Below, one piece after another: positions 9,599 to 18,930 of a stretch of 64,000 bases of DNA. Every line of letters starts with the position of its first letter. Position 1 is the first letter of the stretch. The stretch comes from Candidatus Contubernalis alkalaceticus (GTDB lineage Bacteria > Bacillota > Dethiobacteria > SKNC01), in assembly GCF_022558445.1 (NCBI RefSeq), contig NZ_CP054699.1:266001-330000 (forward strand). The letters run 5' to 3'. The position numbers and the translations under genes were made by a program. The notes under the pieces were generated by a model. That model saw only the letters and a program-made list of their open reading frames with translations, searched no databases and was not told the DNA's origin.

Positions 9599-10366
9599 AT
9601 GGCCAAAGTAAAACTCATTGACGTCAGTAAATGTATAGGCTGTCGGGGCTGCCAGTCAGCCTGTAAAAACTGGAACCAGCTTCCTGCGGTGGAAACGAAA
9701 TTTACTGGAACCTACGAGAATCCACCGGATCTTTCCCTGGAAACCTGGTGCCGGATAAAATTTAACGAGTATGACGAAGATAGTGTAAAGTGGTACTTTT
9801 CCAAGTACCAGTGCATGCACTGCTCAGATCCAGCCTGCAAAACCATTTGTCCGGTAAATGCCATATCCATAACCAGTCTTGGAACTGTGAATGTGGATTA
9901 CGACACATGTATAGGCTGTGGAGCCTGTCAGTCAGCCTGTCCTTTTGATGTTCCCAGAATCGATACAAAAATGATGAAATGTACTCAATGCTTTGACCGG
10001 GTAAGCAATGGTCAAATTCCCGCCTGTGCAAAAACCTGTCCCACCGGGGCTGTAACCTTTGGAGAAAAGGAAGACAAAATAACTGAGGCGGAAGAAAGAG
10101 TTAATACACTAAAGGATATGGGCTTTTCAAATGCGCAAGTTTACGGTAAGGATGAACTGGGAGGTCTTGGGGTCATATATGCGCTGGCAGATGCACCGGA
10201 GAAATACGGTCTGCCCGCTGACCCGCAGGTAAGTCTTTCCACCTACTTCTGGAACGTGGCTCTGGCTCCGGTAAAAACCCTGGCCGCCTTGGGACTTACC
10301 ATCGGGTTTATGGGGGAATTTATGAAAAAGAAAGCATCTGGCAAGAATGAGGAAAATATATCATAG
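9599..10366 (+). CDS. Formate dehydrogenase iron-sulfur subunit, FdnH/HybA-like
   Basis: This 255-residue subunit carries four cysteine groups for [4Fe-4S] clusters (CIGCRGCQSACK, CMHCSDPACKTIC, CIGCGACQSAC, CTQCFDR...CAKTC) and should wire the upstream catalytic subunit to the membrane. The ATG directly follows the upstream TAA, so the two genes are cotranscribed. A single hydrophobic segment near residues 218-238 (VALAPVKTLAALGLTIGFM) would anchor it, as in FdnH. No cytochrome b (FdnI-like) gene follows, so the quinone-side partner is missing here or encoded elsewhere. Confidence 0.88.
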   Translation: MAKVKLIDVSKCIGCRGCQSACKNWNQLPAVETKFTGTYENPPDLSLETWCRIKFNEYDEDSVKWYFSKYQCMHCSDPACKTICPVNAISITSLGTVNVDYDTCIGCGACQSACPFDVPRIDTKMMKCTQCFDRVSNGQIPACAKTCPTGAVTFGEKEDKITEAEERVNTLKDMGFSNAQVYGKDELGGLGVIYALADAPEKYGLPADPQVSLSTYFWNVALAPVKTLAALGLTIGFMGEFMKKKASGKNEENIS

Positions 10367-10416
10367 GAACAATTCAGTAACTATTCAGTAAGAAAAGTTA
10401 ATATTATCCAGATGAG

Positions 10417-10449
10417 AGACATGGGGATGCAGGATCTGTCTCCATGTCT
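10417..10449 (+). terminator. Hairpin after the formate dehydrogenase pair
   Basis: AGACATGGGGA pairs with TCTCCATGTCT across an 11-base loop. The tract after it is only weakly T-rich, so it may act with the stronger hairpin about 70 bases further on. Confidence 0.5.
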
Positions 10450-10520
10450 TTCAAATTCCTATACTTCATTAGTTACCATTTAATAGTAGATTGTTTTTAA
10501 TATAATTAGAGAAAATTTAA

Positions 10521-10548
10521 GGGCACCTGACAATTATGTCAGGTGCCC
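10521..10548. terminator. Bidirectional terminator between convergent genes
   Basis: A perfect 12-base stem (GGGCACCTGACA with TGTCAGGTGCCC) closes an ATTA loop. It lies between the plus-strand formate dehydrogenase pair and the minus-strand PHP gene, and flanking AT-rich sequence would let it stop transcription from either side. Confidence 0.85.
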
Positions 10549-10579
10549 TTAATATAAAGAGAAGGTAAATAAGGCCAGT

Positions 10580-11239
10580 TTATTTGTTAACCTTTTGAAT
10601 GGAAATCCCTTTCACTCCAGCTAATTTAGAGCTGTATTCATCAGTTCTGGTCATGGCTTCGTACTCACCTAATTTAATTGCTTCAATAAGTTCCCGTTCA
10701 TTTTTTACCGGAGTTTTAAAACGGGTATAATAACGTCCAACTTCATTTAGCCGGTGAGCATCGCTTCCCCCTATGCCGGGGAGATTTAATTGTAAAGCAG
10801 CGTTTCGGGCCATTTCGTTAAGCATACCCGGAGTGTTACCGTTTTTTACTTCAATGGCATGATAATCAGTCAGGCTGAAAATTTTATCTCCCAGAGCCCT
10901 CTCAAAACGCCGGTAGGGATGGGCGGCTATGGCAGCGCCACCGGCAGAAGAAACCATTTGAAGTACTTCCTTTGCAGTGAACTTTCCTTCCTCAATGTCT
11001 TCCTCCAGGCCAAAAACCAGGAAATCACCCTCCACAGCGTTAACTTCCATTCCTCTTAAGATTAAAAAGTTTTTTTCTCTGCCAATTTTATGAGCCACCC
11101 TGGCTCCATGTAGGGTATCGTGATCTGTTACGCAGATAGCGTCAAGGCCGATATACCTGGCATAATCAATCATCTGGCAAATATCGATACAGCTGCAGGC
11201 GGAGGAGATATTTGTGTGGACGTGCATGTCAATGTTCAT
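10580..11239 (-). CDS. PHP-domain metal-dependent phosphoesterase
   Basis: The 219-residue protein shows the PHP metal-binding motifs in order: HVHT near the start, TDHDTLHG, a Glu in GMEVNA, AAHPYR and GGSDAH. Such stand-alone PHP proteins hydrolyse phosphoesters (for example nucleoside 3',5'-bisphosphates in the RnmAB/TrpH group), but the substrate here is unknown. It is monocistronic and convergent with the formate dehydrogenase genes. It is cytoplasmic, with no signal peptide. Confidence 0.85.
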   Translation of the reverse strand: MNIDMHVHTNISSACSCIDICQMIDYARYIGLDAICVTDHDTLHGARVAHKIGREKNFLILRGMEVNAVEGDFLVFGLEEDIEEGKFTAKEVLQMVSSAGGAAIAAHPYRRFERALGDKIFSLTDYHAIEVKNGNTPGMLNEMARNAALQLNLPGIGGSDAHRLNEVGRYYTRFKTPVKNERELIEAIKLGEYEAMTRTDEYSSKLAGVKGISIQKVNK

Positions 11240-11623
11240 ATATTCATGAGTTCCTTTTCAGTAATCGTTTATTATTTTACTGATTATAGTATACACCAAA
11301 AAACTATTAAAATCATTATTCATAACATTACTTTTTGTTATGCTATGGTTTGGATATAGTGCAATCTTGTTATAGTTATCATTTTTCTCTCTTCAATTAC
11401 CTGCCTGACAGTCTTTTTGACACTTTTACTCTGTAACTTATCTATTTTAGTATAACATTTTTATATATTTACCCCCTCTTAATATAACATAAAGTAATTT
11501 TAAGTATTAAAATAACTGTGATAAGATTAAAGATATATAGGAAATATCATTAACTTTAAGTTTATAATCATCTTTAATCTATTCATCAAGGGGGTGAAGT
11601 ATTAGCAAAAAAACAGTTAAAGT
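11240..11623. promoter_or_regulatory. Divergent intergenic region with a weak copy of the shared upstream element
   Basis: This AT-rich gap lies between the minus-strand PHP gene and the plus-strand importer. A weak match to the repeated upstream element is at 11484-11513: ATAACATAAAGTAATT, five bases, then TATTAAAAT. CATAAC and GTTATG form an inverted repeat with a ten-base spacer around 11321-11342. An AAGGGGGTG ribosome-binding-like sequence is at 11588-11596, unusually far from the first usable start codon. Confidence 0.4.
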
Positions 11624-12784
11624 TTGTTTTCTATGGAAGAAAGAATGTTTGATTTAAAAGATCATAATATATCATTTGAGGGGGTAAGAGAAAAATTGAA
11701 GATTAAGCTGGACTTGTTTTTAAAGAAAAGCAGGAGTGCCAAGTTAATAATTTGTTTTATGGTGTTCGCTTTGATGTTCTCCATGTTCGCCGGGTGCGAC
11801 GGTGATACCGATACCGATACAGAGACAGAAAATGGTGCCGTAGGGGAACAGGAAGAGGAGCAGAAGGAATATGAAACTCTCCAGATTTATGCTGCCTATG
11901 GTGGTCTGGACAACATAATGGCTGCCTTTACGGAAGCCACCGGTATCGAAGCTGAATATATCAGCATGTCCTCTGGAGAAGTACTTTCCAGGATGAGGGC
12001 CGAACAGGGCAGAGCTTTGGGAGACGTTTGGTTCGGAGGCGGAGTGGACAGCTTCATGGTGGCGGCAGAGGATGGTTTGCTGGAAGCTTATGTTTCACCG
12101 GAAGCCCAGTACATTGATGAGAAATTTAAAGATCCTGACGGTTACTGGACAGGGGTTTCCATTGTATTGGTTACCCTGGTGGTAAACAAAGATCTGGCGG
12201 AAAGTAAAGGGATTCCTATACCCCAAACCTGGGAAGAGCTGATAGACAGTAAGTATGAAGGGGAAATACTGATGCCTAACCCGGGGATTTCAGGTACCGC
12301 CTATACTTTTATTGCATCAATATTACAGATATTAGGTGAAGAAAAAGGATGGGAGTACCTGGACAAGCTGGATGAAAATGCACCTTATTATGCAGAAAGA
12401 GGTAGTGAGCCTCCCCAAAAGGCAGCCCTGGGAGAAGTGATGATCGGAGTCAGCCCCGACGGAATAGGTACCAAGAGGGAAGGATATCCTGTGGAAGTGA
12501 TTTATCCCTCCGACGGAACCGCCTGGTGGCATTCCCCCGTGGCTATTATAGAAGGGACCAGCAACCTGGAAGCGGCTCAGAAATTTGTAGACTGGACCCT
12601 TACTGCAGAGGGGCAGGCTGTGCTGGCCAAGGAAAGCCCCCGGCCCAGCACTCGGCCCAACGTGGAGCTGCCGGAGGATGTGCCGGATCTGGATTCTTTG
12701 AATCTGGTGGAGTATGATTTTGATGAAGCGGCCCAGAAGAGGGACGCTATCGTTGACCAGTGGAGTGAAAGGTACTCCAACTAA
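11624..12784 (+). CDS. ABC transporter solute-binding lipoprotein, iron(III)/polyamine type
   Basis: This extracellular binding protein of about 386 residues has a hydrophobic segment ending in the lipobox MFAGC, then an acidic linker and a family-1 binding fold like FbpA/AfuA or PotD-type proteins (ALGDVWFGGGVDSF, WTGVSIVLVTLVVNKDL, NPGISGTAYTF). It is followed by its permease and ATPase genes. The start is uncertain. A TTG at 11624 opens the frame, but ATG at 11633 or 11645 is also possible, and the best ribosome binding site is too far upstream. Substrate specificity cannot be read from sequence; ferric iron is the usual assignment. Confidence 0.8.
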   Translation: MFSMEERMFDLKDHNISFEGVREKLKIKLDLFLKKSRSAKLIICFMVFALMFSMFAGCDGDTDTDTETENGAVGEQEEEQKEYETLQIYAAYGGLDNIMAAFTEATGIEAEYISMSSGEVLSRMRAEQGRALGDVWFGGGVDSFMVAAEDGLLEAYVSPEAQYIDEKFKDPDGYWTGVSIVLVTLVVNKDLAESKGIPIPQTWEELIDSKYEGEILMPNPGISGTAYTFIASILQILGEEKGWEYLDKLDENAPYYAERGSEPPQKAALGEVMIGVSPDGIGTKREGYPVEVIYPSDGTAWWHSPVAIIEGTSNLEAAQKFVDWTLTAEGQAVLAKESPRPSTRPNVELPEDVPDLDSLNLVEYDFDEAAQKRDAIVDQWSERYSN

Positions 12785-12798
12785 TACTATAATTAAAG

Positions 12799-12835
12799 GA
12801 CCGGTTAAGGGATATTCAGTTACCCTTAATCGGTC
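12799..12835 (+). terminator. Attenuator/terminator between binding protein and permease genes
   Basis: GACCGGTTAAGGG pairs with CCCTTAATCGGTC (one wobble) across an 11-base loop and is followed by ATTTGTTT. Its position allows the binding protein to be made in excess over the permease. Confidence 0.75.
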
Positions 12836-13014
12836 ATTTGTTTAAAATTATTTCAACTAAATTTGAGAGTTTTATAGTGAAAGTATAAAAGCCAAATCAT
12901 GAGAACCTATAGTGCCTCCGCGAACCCTTGAGTTTTTAGGGAAGATGACGGACCTGCACAATGGGCAGAAGACGTATTGTTCTTTCTATTTAATAGAGGA
13001 TGAGGTTTTTTATC

Positions 13015-14730
13015 ATGGAACTAAATTTTTGGAGGACTAAAGACCGGCTTACAGAATTTATATTTTTGGGGATGGCCATTGCTGTCCCTGTTATTTTGCT
13101 AATTTTTGTTTTATATCCGGTATTGAAAGTGTCCTGGTCCAGCATTTATGACGGAAGTCAGCTTACTTTAAAGTTTTATGAACAGCTTTTTTTGACAGAA
13201 AAGGTTAAGCTGCTTTGGAATACTGCTTACCTGAGCTTATTGTCTACCTTTTGTGCTACCCTGCTGGGGTTAATCCTGGCCCTTGGTGTGGTGAGGAGTT
13301 CATGGCCGGGTAAAAAGATATTTAACTTTGCGGCAATACTGCATATCATTTCCCCGCCATTCGTTTCAGCTATCGTTTATATTATGCTTTTTGGGCGCAG
13401 GGGTTTTATAACTAATACTCTGCTGGGATTGGATGTAAACTTTATAGGCTGGCAGGCAGTTTTTTTCCTGCAGACCATTGGGAATGCCAGTATTGCTTAT
13501 TTAATTATTGCCAATGTGTTGAAGAGGCTGGACAGGACCATGGAAAAAAGTGCTCTGGACCTGGGAGCTTCTAAATCAAGAGTTTTTTTCACCATTACCC
13601 TGCCCCTGCTGCTGCCGGGCATTACCGCAGCTTTTCTCCTGGTATTTACCAATATTTTGGCAGACTTTGGGACTCCTATTTTGGTAGGAGGGGGATTTAG
13701 GGTATTGGCCAGTGAAGCCTATCTTCAGGTGATTTCTCTTTTTAACATGGGTTTTGCCGCAGCGTTATGCTTCATACTGTTAGTCCCCTGTCTATCCATA
13801 ATATTTTTAGAAAAGCTGATCCTGGGGAATAGAATTTTTACCTCCTCAGTGCTTTCCGATGAAGGCAGCCTGGACAGGGAGCTGCGGTTTCACCCGGCAG
13901 TATCCGCAGCCCTATATTTGGTCTGCCTGCTTTTTGCTCTTTATACCTTTACTCATTTAGCATTGATAATCATCGGAACCTTTACTAACATCTGGGGATA
14001 TGATTTTACCTTCAGCCTGCGGCATATGAACTCGGTATGGGCTCAAGGGTTTTCCAGCGTTAAGAACAGTTTGAGGTTTGCGGTTCAGATAGCTATCTTT
14101 GGTCCATTTCTGGGAATGTGTGCCGCCTATTATCTCAAGCGGCGCCGCAGTATATTAAGCAAAGGTTTTGAGTTTTTGAGTATTTTACCCTATGCTGTGC
14201 CGGGACCGGTTATGGGGATTGCCTATGTCATGGCATTCCATCATCCACCCCTTATGTTGACGGGAACCTCACTAATCATAGTAATTATTTGTATGATTCG
14301 GGAACTTCCCATCAGTTTTAATGCGGGCAAGGCAGTTCTGGAACAGGTGAGCAAAAATCTGGAGCAGGCTTCCAGGGATTTGGGGGCAAACAGTTGGGAT
14401 ACATTCACCCGGGTTGTGCTTCCTCTGATGGCCCCCGCATACCGGGTGGGAATGATCCATGCCTTTATTCACGGCATGATTACCATAGGAGCTATTATTT
14501 TTTTAATTACGCCACGGAATAAGGTGCTTACCTTTGAGATATTTGTGGCCATAAATCGCGGAAACCTGGGAGAAGGAGCGGCTTTTGCTTTTATCTTGAT
14601 TGTAATGACCGTTGCAGGGTTATTTCTACTAAATCTTCCCTGGCAGCTCCCTGTTTTATGGAAATCAATTAGGGAAAGGAGGGTGAGGAACCATGGAACT
14701 AGTCCTGAAAAACATTACCAAGAAATATAA
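13015..14730 (+). CDS. ABC transporter permease, FbpB-like with two fused permease domains
   Basis: This protein of about 571 residues has two binding-protein-dependent permease domains in tandem, about 12 membrane segments. Each has an EAA-type loop (EKSALDLGASKSRVFFTITLPLL; EQASRDLGANSWDTFTRVVLPLM) that docks on the ATPase. This fused architecture is typical of iron(III) importers. I prefer the ATG preceded by GAGG at nine bases over the ATG five codons upstream. The 3' end overlaps the ATPase gene by 38 bases, showing translational coupling. Confidence 0.85.
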   Translation: MELNFWRTKDRLTEFIFLGMAIAVPVILLIFVLYPVLKVSWSSIYDGSQLTLKFYEQLFLTEKVKLLWNTAYLSLLSTFCATLLGLILALGVVRSSWPGKKIFNFAAILHIISPPFVSAIVYIMLFGRRGFITNTLLGLDVNFIGWQAVFFLQTIGNASIAYLIIANVLKRLDRTMEKSALDLGASKSRVFFTITLPLLLPGITAAFLLVFTNILADFGTPILVGGGFRVLASEAYLQVISLFNMGFAAALCFILLVPCLSIIFLEKLILGNRIFTSSVLSDEGSLDRELRFHPAVSAALYLVCLLFALYTFTHLALIIIGTFTNIWGYDFTFSLRHMNSVWAQGFSSVKNSLRFAVQIAIFGPFLGMCAAYYLKRRRSILSKGFEFLSILPYAVPGPVMGIAYVMAFHHPPLMLTGTSLIIVIICMIRELPISFNAGKAVLEQVSKNLEQASRDLGANSWDTFTRVVLPLMAPAYRVGMIHAFIHGMITIGAIIFLITPRNKVLTFEIFVAINRGNLGEGAAFAFILIVMTVAGLFLLNLPWQLPVLWKSIRERRVRNHGTSPEKHYQEI

Positions 14731-15778
14731 CCAAACAGTGGCTGTGGATGATGTGAGCATAACTGTTCCCTCAGGGAAAATTGTGGCTCTAGTGGGGCCC
14801 AGCGGCTGCGGGAAAACAACCATACTAAGAGTGATCGCCGGCCTGGTAAGCCCTGATCAGGGACAGGTTTTTTTAAACAGTCAGGACATTACGCAGCAGC
14901 CGGCCAATCAGCGTCCTACCGTAACTGTTTTCCAGGAGTATGCCCTTTTCCCCCATCTCAGTGTTTTTGATAATATTGCTTATGGGTTAAAGACCCGCCA
15001 CATCAAAAAAGAGGAAATAAAAGAGCGGGTAACTCGGGTATTAAACATGCTGAAAATTTTAGAATTAAAAGATAGAAGAATTCATGAACTCAGCGGCGGG
15101 CAGCAGCAGAGGGTGGCAGTGGCAAGGTCCCTGGTTATTAATCCCCAGGTAATTTTGTTCGACGAGCCTTTGAGCAGCCTGGATGCCAAGCTGAGGGTGG
15201 AGATGCGGGAGGAAATTAAAAAGATTCAAAGGGAAACTGAAATTACCGCAGTTTATGTAACTCATGACCAGGAGGAAGCCTTGGCTGTTGCTGATCAGCT
15301 GGCAGTTATGAGAGATGGAAAGATTGAACAGATAGGCACTCCCGAGGAAGTATATGAAAACCCATTGACTTCTTTTGTGGGCCAGTTTATAGGCTGGGGC
15401 AATTTGTTTTCGGGGGAAGTAATAGCCAATTCGCCGGAGAAAATAAGGGTAAGCCTTTGGGGGCGGGAGATGTTAATAAAGCCTGACCAAAAACGGAAAT
15501 ACTTAGAAAAGGAACCGGTAGAAGTCTTTTTCCGTCCGGAAAACGTGATTCCCCAAGAAAATGGAACCTGGGAGGCAGAAATACTGCAGAAATTTTTTTG
15601 TGGCCCCACCACCCGCTATCGTCTTAAAGTAGAAGGCTTTTCGGAAAATAATCCCATAATAATGGACTTGTTTGTGGGGGATAGAGGATACCAGCCCGGA
15701 GAAAAAATAAGGTTTAATATTCGTTCCTCATTAGTTTTGGCTGCATTTGAGGAAAAAGTATTTCAAGAAAATAATTAA
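14693..15778 (+). CDS. ABC transporter ATP-binding protein, FbpC/PotA type
   Basis: The 361-residue ATPase has Walker A GPSGCGKTT, Q-loop EYALFPHLSVFDN, signature LSGGQQQRVAVARSL, Walker B VILFDEPLSSLD and the H-loop TAVYVTHDQEEAL. A C-terminal TOBE-like regulatory region runs from about 280 to 355. It overlaps and completes the importer with the two upstream genes. GGAGGGTGAGGAACC precedes the ATG. The substrate is shared with the importer and not determined. Confidence 0.88.
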   Translation: MELVLKNITKKYNQTVAVDDVSITVPSGKIVALVGPSGCGKTTILRVIAGLVSPDQGQVFLNSQDITQQPANQRPTVTVFQEYALFPHLSVFDNIAYGLKTRHIKKEEIKERVTRVLNMLKILELKDRRIHELSGGQQQRVAVARSLVINPQVILFDEPLSSLDAKLRVEMREEIKKIQRETEITAVYVTHDQEEALAVADQLAVMRDGKIEQIGTPEEVYENPLTSFVGQFIGWGNLFSGEVIANSPEKIRVSLWGREMLIKPDQKRKYLEKEPVEVFFRPENVIPQENGTWEAEILQKFFCGPTTRYRLKVEGFSENNPIIMDLFVGDRGYQPGEKIRFNIRSSLVLAAFEEKVFQENN

Positions 15779-15942
15779 TTGGTTTTAAAGGGTTAGGAGA
15801 AACTAGCAGGAAGTAATCTTACTTTCTATTGTTATAATCTGTTAAGCATTCTTTTACTGATTTGTTAATCAGGACATTATAGGATAAAGTATTAAACAAT
15901 TATATTATTAAAATTTAGGATTAATAATGGGGAGGTATTGAG

Positions 15943-16521
15943 ATGGAAAACACATTAGATGCCCGGGGTCTTGCCTGTCCACAACCGGTCATTCTCACCA
16001 AAAAGGCTTTGGAAGAATTAAAGGAAGGTTCCCTGGTGGTCGTCGTGGATAACGATGCAGCCAGGGGAAACGTATGCAGCCTGGCCTCCAGCAAGTCCTG
16101 CGGGACAGAGGTTGAAGAGAAAGAAGGGGCTTATTACATTACCATTACCCGGCGGGAGAATTTATGTGAAATATTTTCCACCGAAAAAGCAACGGTAATA
16201 GTTTTTGGCAGCAATGTTCTTGGAAGCAATGAAGAGCTGGGGAAAGTTTTAATGAAGAGTTATATTTATACCCTGTCTGAGGGGGAAGATCTCCCTCGCA
16301 GTATGATATTTCTAAACAGCGGAGTTATTCTCACCACTCAGGGGTCAGAAGTGTTAGATGAACTGAAAGGCCTGGAAAGCCGCGGCGTTGAGATACTTTC
16401 CTGCGGCACGTGTCTTGAGTTCTTTGAATTAAAAGAGAAGCTGGCGGTGGGAAGTATCAGTAATATGTATACCATAACTGAAAAAATGGCAGAGGCGGAT
16501 AAGGTGTTTACTTTGGGATAG
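15943..16521 (+). CDS. yedF: Selenium-metabolism protein YedF (TusA domain plus DsrE-like domain)
   Basis: This 192-residue protein has an N-terminal TusA/SirA-like domain with the CPQP active-site motif (LDARGLACPQPVILTKKAL) and a C-terminal DsrE-like domain with LSCGTCLEFF. The two-domain form is the family that co-occurs with selenophosphate synthetase and selenium use, and it is thought to handle reduced selenium or sulfur. Its presence supports a selenium-using organism, relevant to the TGA-containing Mop genes near 59.9 kb. It has its own GGGGAGG ribosome binding site and stands alone. Confidence 0.85.
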   Translation: MENTLDARGLACPQPVILTKKALEELKEGSLVVVVDNDAARGNVCSLASSKSCGTEVEEKEGAYYITITRRENLCEIFSTEKATVIVFGSNVLGSNEELGKVLMKSYIYTLSEGEDLPRSMIFLNSGVILTTQGSEVLDELKGLESRGVEILSCGTCLEFFELKEKLAVGSISNMYTITEKMAEADKVFTLG

Positions 16522-16944
16522 TATAAATGGCATTATTCAAGTTCAAGTCTACGGAATCTCCTTTGAAATTTATGTCTAATGCAGCCAGCACATGAGTATG
16601 ACTTTACTAAAAATTAAAAATAAAAAAATAATTATCATAAATCCCTAATCCTGTGTTAATCAGTATGGGGGATTTTTTTGTCGACATAAACTATAAAATT
16701 TAATATTTAGTATAACTAAAGTGCATATAAAATTAGTCTAAATATAACAAAATGTGATTATTGATATAACAATAAATATGTTATGATTTAAAATGATATG
16801 GTCCATAATAAGACAGGCCTGTTGAAAGTGGGAGCTATCTGACAATAGGATTTTTTTTGCAAAATTAAAAATGAGTATTGATAAGTTATTGTTAGATACT
16901 TCAAAAGCTTTAGAAGTAAAAATTATATCGAAAGGGAGAGGAAA
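16522..16944. promoter_or_regulatory. Leader region of the first DCCP operon
   Basis: A likely yedF terminator lies at 16638-16679: an ATCCC..GGGGAT stem followed by seven T. A weak copy of the shared upstream element is at 16744-16778 (ATAACAAAATGTGATT, five bases, TATAAC). It overlaps an inverted repeat, ATAACA and TGTTAT with a seven-base spacer, at about 16766-16784. The remainder is AT-rich with no visible gene. Confidence 0.4.
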
Positions 16945-18084
16945 ATGGAAAATAACACAGTGGAACAATTTATGGACATCCGGGCAGCTACCGTTGCCAA
17001 GATGCTGGAGGAAAAGGAAAGAGGGATGAAAGTGGTGGGAATTTATTGTACCTTTTGTCCCCAGGAGCTGGTGTTGGCCGCCGGAGCAATCCCTGTAGGG
17101 TTGTGCGGTACCCGGGAAGAACCCATCCCCGCTGCGGAGGAAGTATTACCCCGAAATCTATGTCCCCTGATTAAATCTTCTTATGGTTTTGCCGTAACTG
17201 ATACCTGCCCCTTCTTTAATTTTTCCGACCTTATCGTGGGGGAAACCACCTGTGACGGGAAAAAGAAGATGTTTGAAATCATGCAGGAATTAAAGCCCGT
17301 GCATGTGATGCAGCTGCCCCACCATCATAAAGCCGGTGCCTCTTTAGACCTTTGGATAGACGAAATTAAGAGCCTTAAAACCAAGATAGAAGAGGAATTT
17401 CAGCTGGAAATTAAAGATGAAGATATCTGGAAAGCTGTTGACTTGGTAAACCAGGAGAAGAAAGCATTAAAGGAAATCAGCGATTTAAACCGGAATTCAC
17501 CACCACCCATGAGCGGACTGGAACTATTAACAGTGGTCTGGTCCGGGGGTTTTAGTTTTGATAAGAAGGAATTGGTTCAGATGCTGGAAGAGCTGAAAAA
17601 AACCCTGGAATCCAGAGAGGTTGACCCGAAATCTGCCAAAAAACCTCGAATATTACTTACCGGCTGTCCTGTTGGATTGGGTTCTGAAAAGGTGGTCCGC
17701 CTGGTGGACGAGCTGGGAGCCACAGTGGTAGCCATGGAAAACTGCACCGGATATAAAACCCTGGAACTTATGGCTGACAGGTCAAAAGATGACCCCATTG
17801 TAGCTCTAGCCGAAAAGTATCTTAATATCCCCTGTTCCTGTATGAGCCCCAACCCCTATAGAATGGAACTGCTGGGCCGGATGATTGATGATTTTAATGC
17901 TGAAGCGGTTATTGACCTTACCTGGCAGGCCTGCCATACCTATAACATTGAATCCCATGAAGTGGAGAAGGTGGTTAAGGATAAAGGGCTTCCCTTCCTG
18001 CACCTGGAAAGCGATTATTCCTCCTCTGACGAAGAGAGCCTGAAAGTAAGAATAGAAGCCATGCTGGAGATGATTGAAAAGTGA
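16945..18084 (+). CDS. Double-cubane-cluster protein (YjiM/HgdB-like ATP-dependent reductase), copy 1
   Basis: This 379-residue protein belongs to the 2-hydroxyacyl-CoA dehydratase/benzoyl-CoA reductase subunit superfamily, in the branch characterised as double-cubane-cluster proteins in Carboxydothermus hydrogenoformans. Conserved Cys motifs are visible: YCTFCPQE (Cys35, Cys38), LCGTR (Cys54), NLCPLIKSSYG (Cys73), DTCPFF (Cys88), TTCDGKKK (Cys103), TGCPVGLGSEK, MENCTG, CSCMSPN and QACHTYN. The activator gene overlaps its 3' end by four bases, so they form an operon and likely an ATP-driven electron-transfer pair. The family reduces small molecules such as acetylene in vitro, but natural substrates are unknown. 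A dehydratase role is unlikely because no second HgdA-like subunit is present. Confidence 0.85.
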   Translation: MENNTVEQFMDIRAATVAKMLEEKERGMKVVGIYCTFCPQELVLAAGAIPVGLCGTREEPIPAAEEVLPRNLCPLIKSSYGFAVTDTCPFFNFSDLIVGETTCDGKKKMFEIMQELKPVHVMQLPHHHKAGASLDLWIDEIKSLKTKIEEEFQLEIKDEDIWKAVDLVNQEKKALKEISDLNRNSPPPMSGLELLTVVWSGGFSFDKKELVQMLEELKKTLESREVDPKSAKKPRILLTGCPVGLGSEKVVRLVDELGATVVAMENCTGYKTLELMADRSKDDPIVALAEKYLNIPCSCMSPNPYRMELLGRMIDDFNAEAVIDLTWQACHTYNIESHEVEKVVKDKGLPFLHLESDYSSSDEESLKVRIEAMLEMIEK

Positions 18085-18842
18085 TAACAGTTGGTGTGGA
18101 CATTGGGTCCGTAGCTTCCAAAGGGGTTTTGCTCAACGGGGAAAAAAGGTTTTCCACTGTGCTGCCCACCGGCTGGAGCCCCCGGGATGCAGGAGAAAAA
18201 ATCCTGTCTACCCTTTTTAGAGAATCCTGTATAGGGCGGCAAGAGGTAGATTATATTATCGTCACCGGCTACGGCCGGGTCTCCTTTGGACAAGCGGACA
18301 AGACCGTTACGGAAATCAGCTGCCACGCCCGGGGCGTGGCAGCCCTCTGCCCTGAAGCCAGGACCATCATTGACATCGGGGGCCAGGACAGCAAAGTGAT
18401 TAGTATTAACGAAAAGGGGAAGGTCCTGGATTTTGCCATGAATGATAAATGCGCCGCCGGCACCGGAAAATTCCTGCAGGTTATGGCCAACACTTTGGGT
18501 ATGGATGTAGCAGAACTGGCCGCATCCGAAGACCCATCAGAAACGGTCACCATAAACAGTATGTGCACAGTTTTTGCAGAGTCGGAAATTATTGGCCTCC
18601 TGGCCCGAAACATATCCAAAGGAGGCATAATCGCCGGCCTCCATCAGTCAGTAGGAAAAAGAGTAGCCTCCATGGCCCGCCGCCTGGGCGCCAGGGAAAA
18701 AATAGTATTCACCGGCGGCGTAGCCCAAAACGCCGGAGTCCGCAGGGCTCTGGAGGAAGAATTGAAAAGAACAGTAGTAGTGCCTGAGGGCTGCCAGTTC
18801 ACCGGGGCGTTGGGGGCGGCGTTGTTGGGGCTTGATATTTGA
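18081..18842 (+). CDS. ATP-dependent activator/reductase of the double-cubane protein (HgdC/YjiL-like)
   Basis: This 253-residue ASKHA-fold ATPase has the phosphate loops VGVDIGSVASKG and IDIGGQDSKV. The two Cys that bridge a [4Fe-4S] cluster across the dimer in this family are in NDKCAAGTGKF and INSMCTVFAESE. It hydrolyses ATP to drive one-electron transfer to its partner, here the DCCP encoded just upstream, with which it shares GTGA (GTG start overlapping TGA). It is the only such activator in the window, although three DCCP genes are present, so it may serve all of them. Confidence 0.9.
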   Translation: MITVGVDIGSVASKGVLLNGEKRFSTVLPTGWSPRDAGEKILSTLFRESCIGRQEVDYIIVTGYGRVSFGQADKTVTEISCHARGVAALCPEARTIIDIGGQDSKVISINEKGKVLDFAMNDKCAAGTGKFLQVMANTLGMDVAELAASEDPSETVTINSMCTVFAESEIIGLLARNISKGGIIAGLHQSVGKRVASMARRLGAREKIVFTGGVAQNAGVRRALEEELKRTVVVPEGCQFTGALGAALLGLDI

Positions 18843-18930
18843 TCTTAATTATTATTTTAATAAAAAAAGTACAAAATTCAAAGAAGTATTTGTAAAAACA
18901 ATTATTAAATGTGTTTTGAGGGATGATATT

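Noticed and set aside
16945-18842. 2-hydroxyacyl-CoA dehydratase or benzoyl-CoA reductase
   Set aside because: Those enzymes need a second large subunit (HgdA/FldB or Bcr partners) and CoA-ester pathway genes. Only a single DCCP-like subunit plus activator is present.
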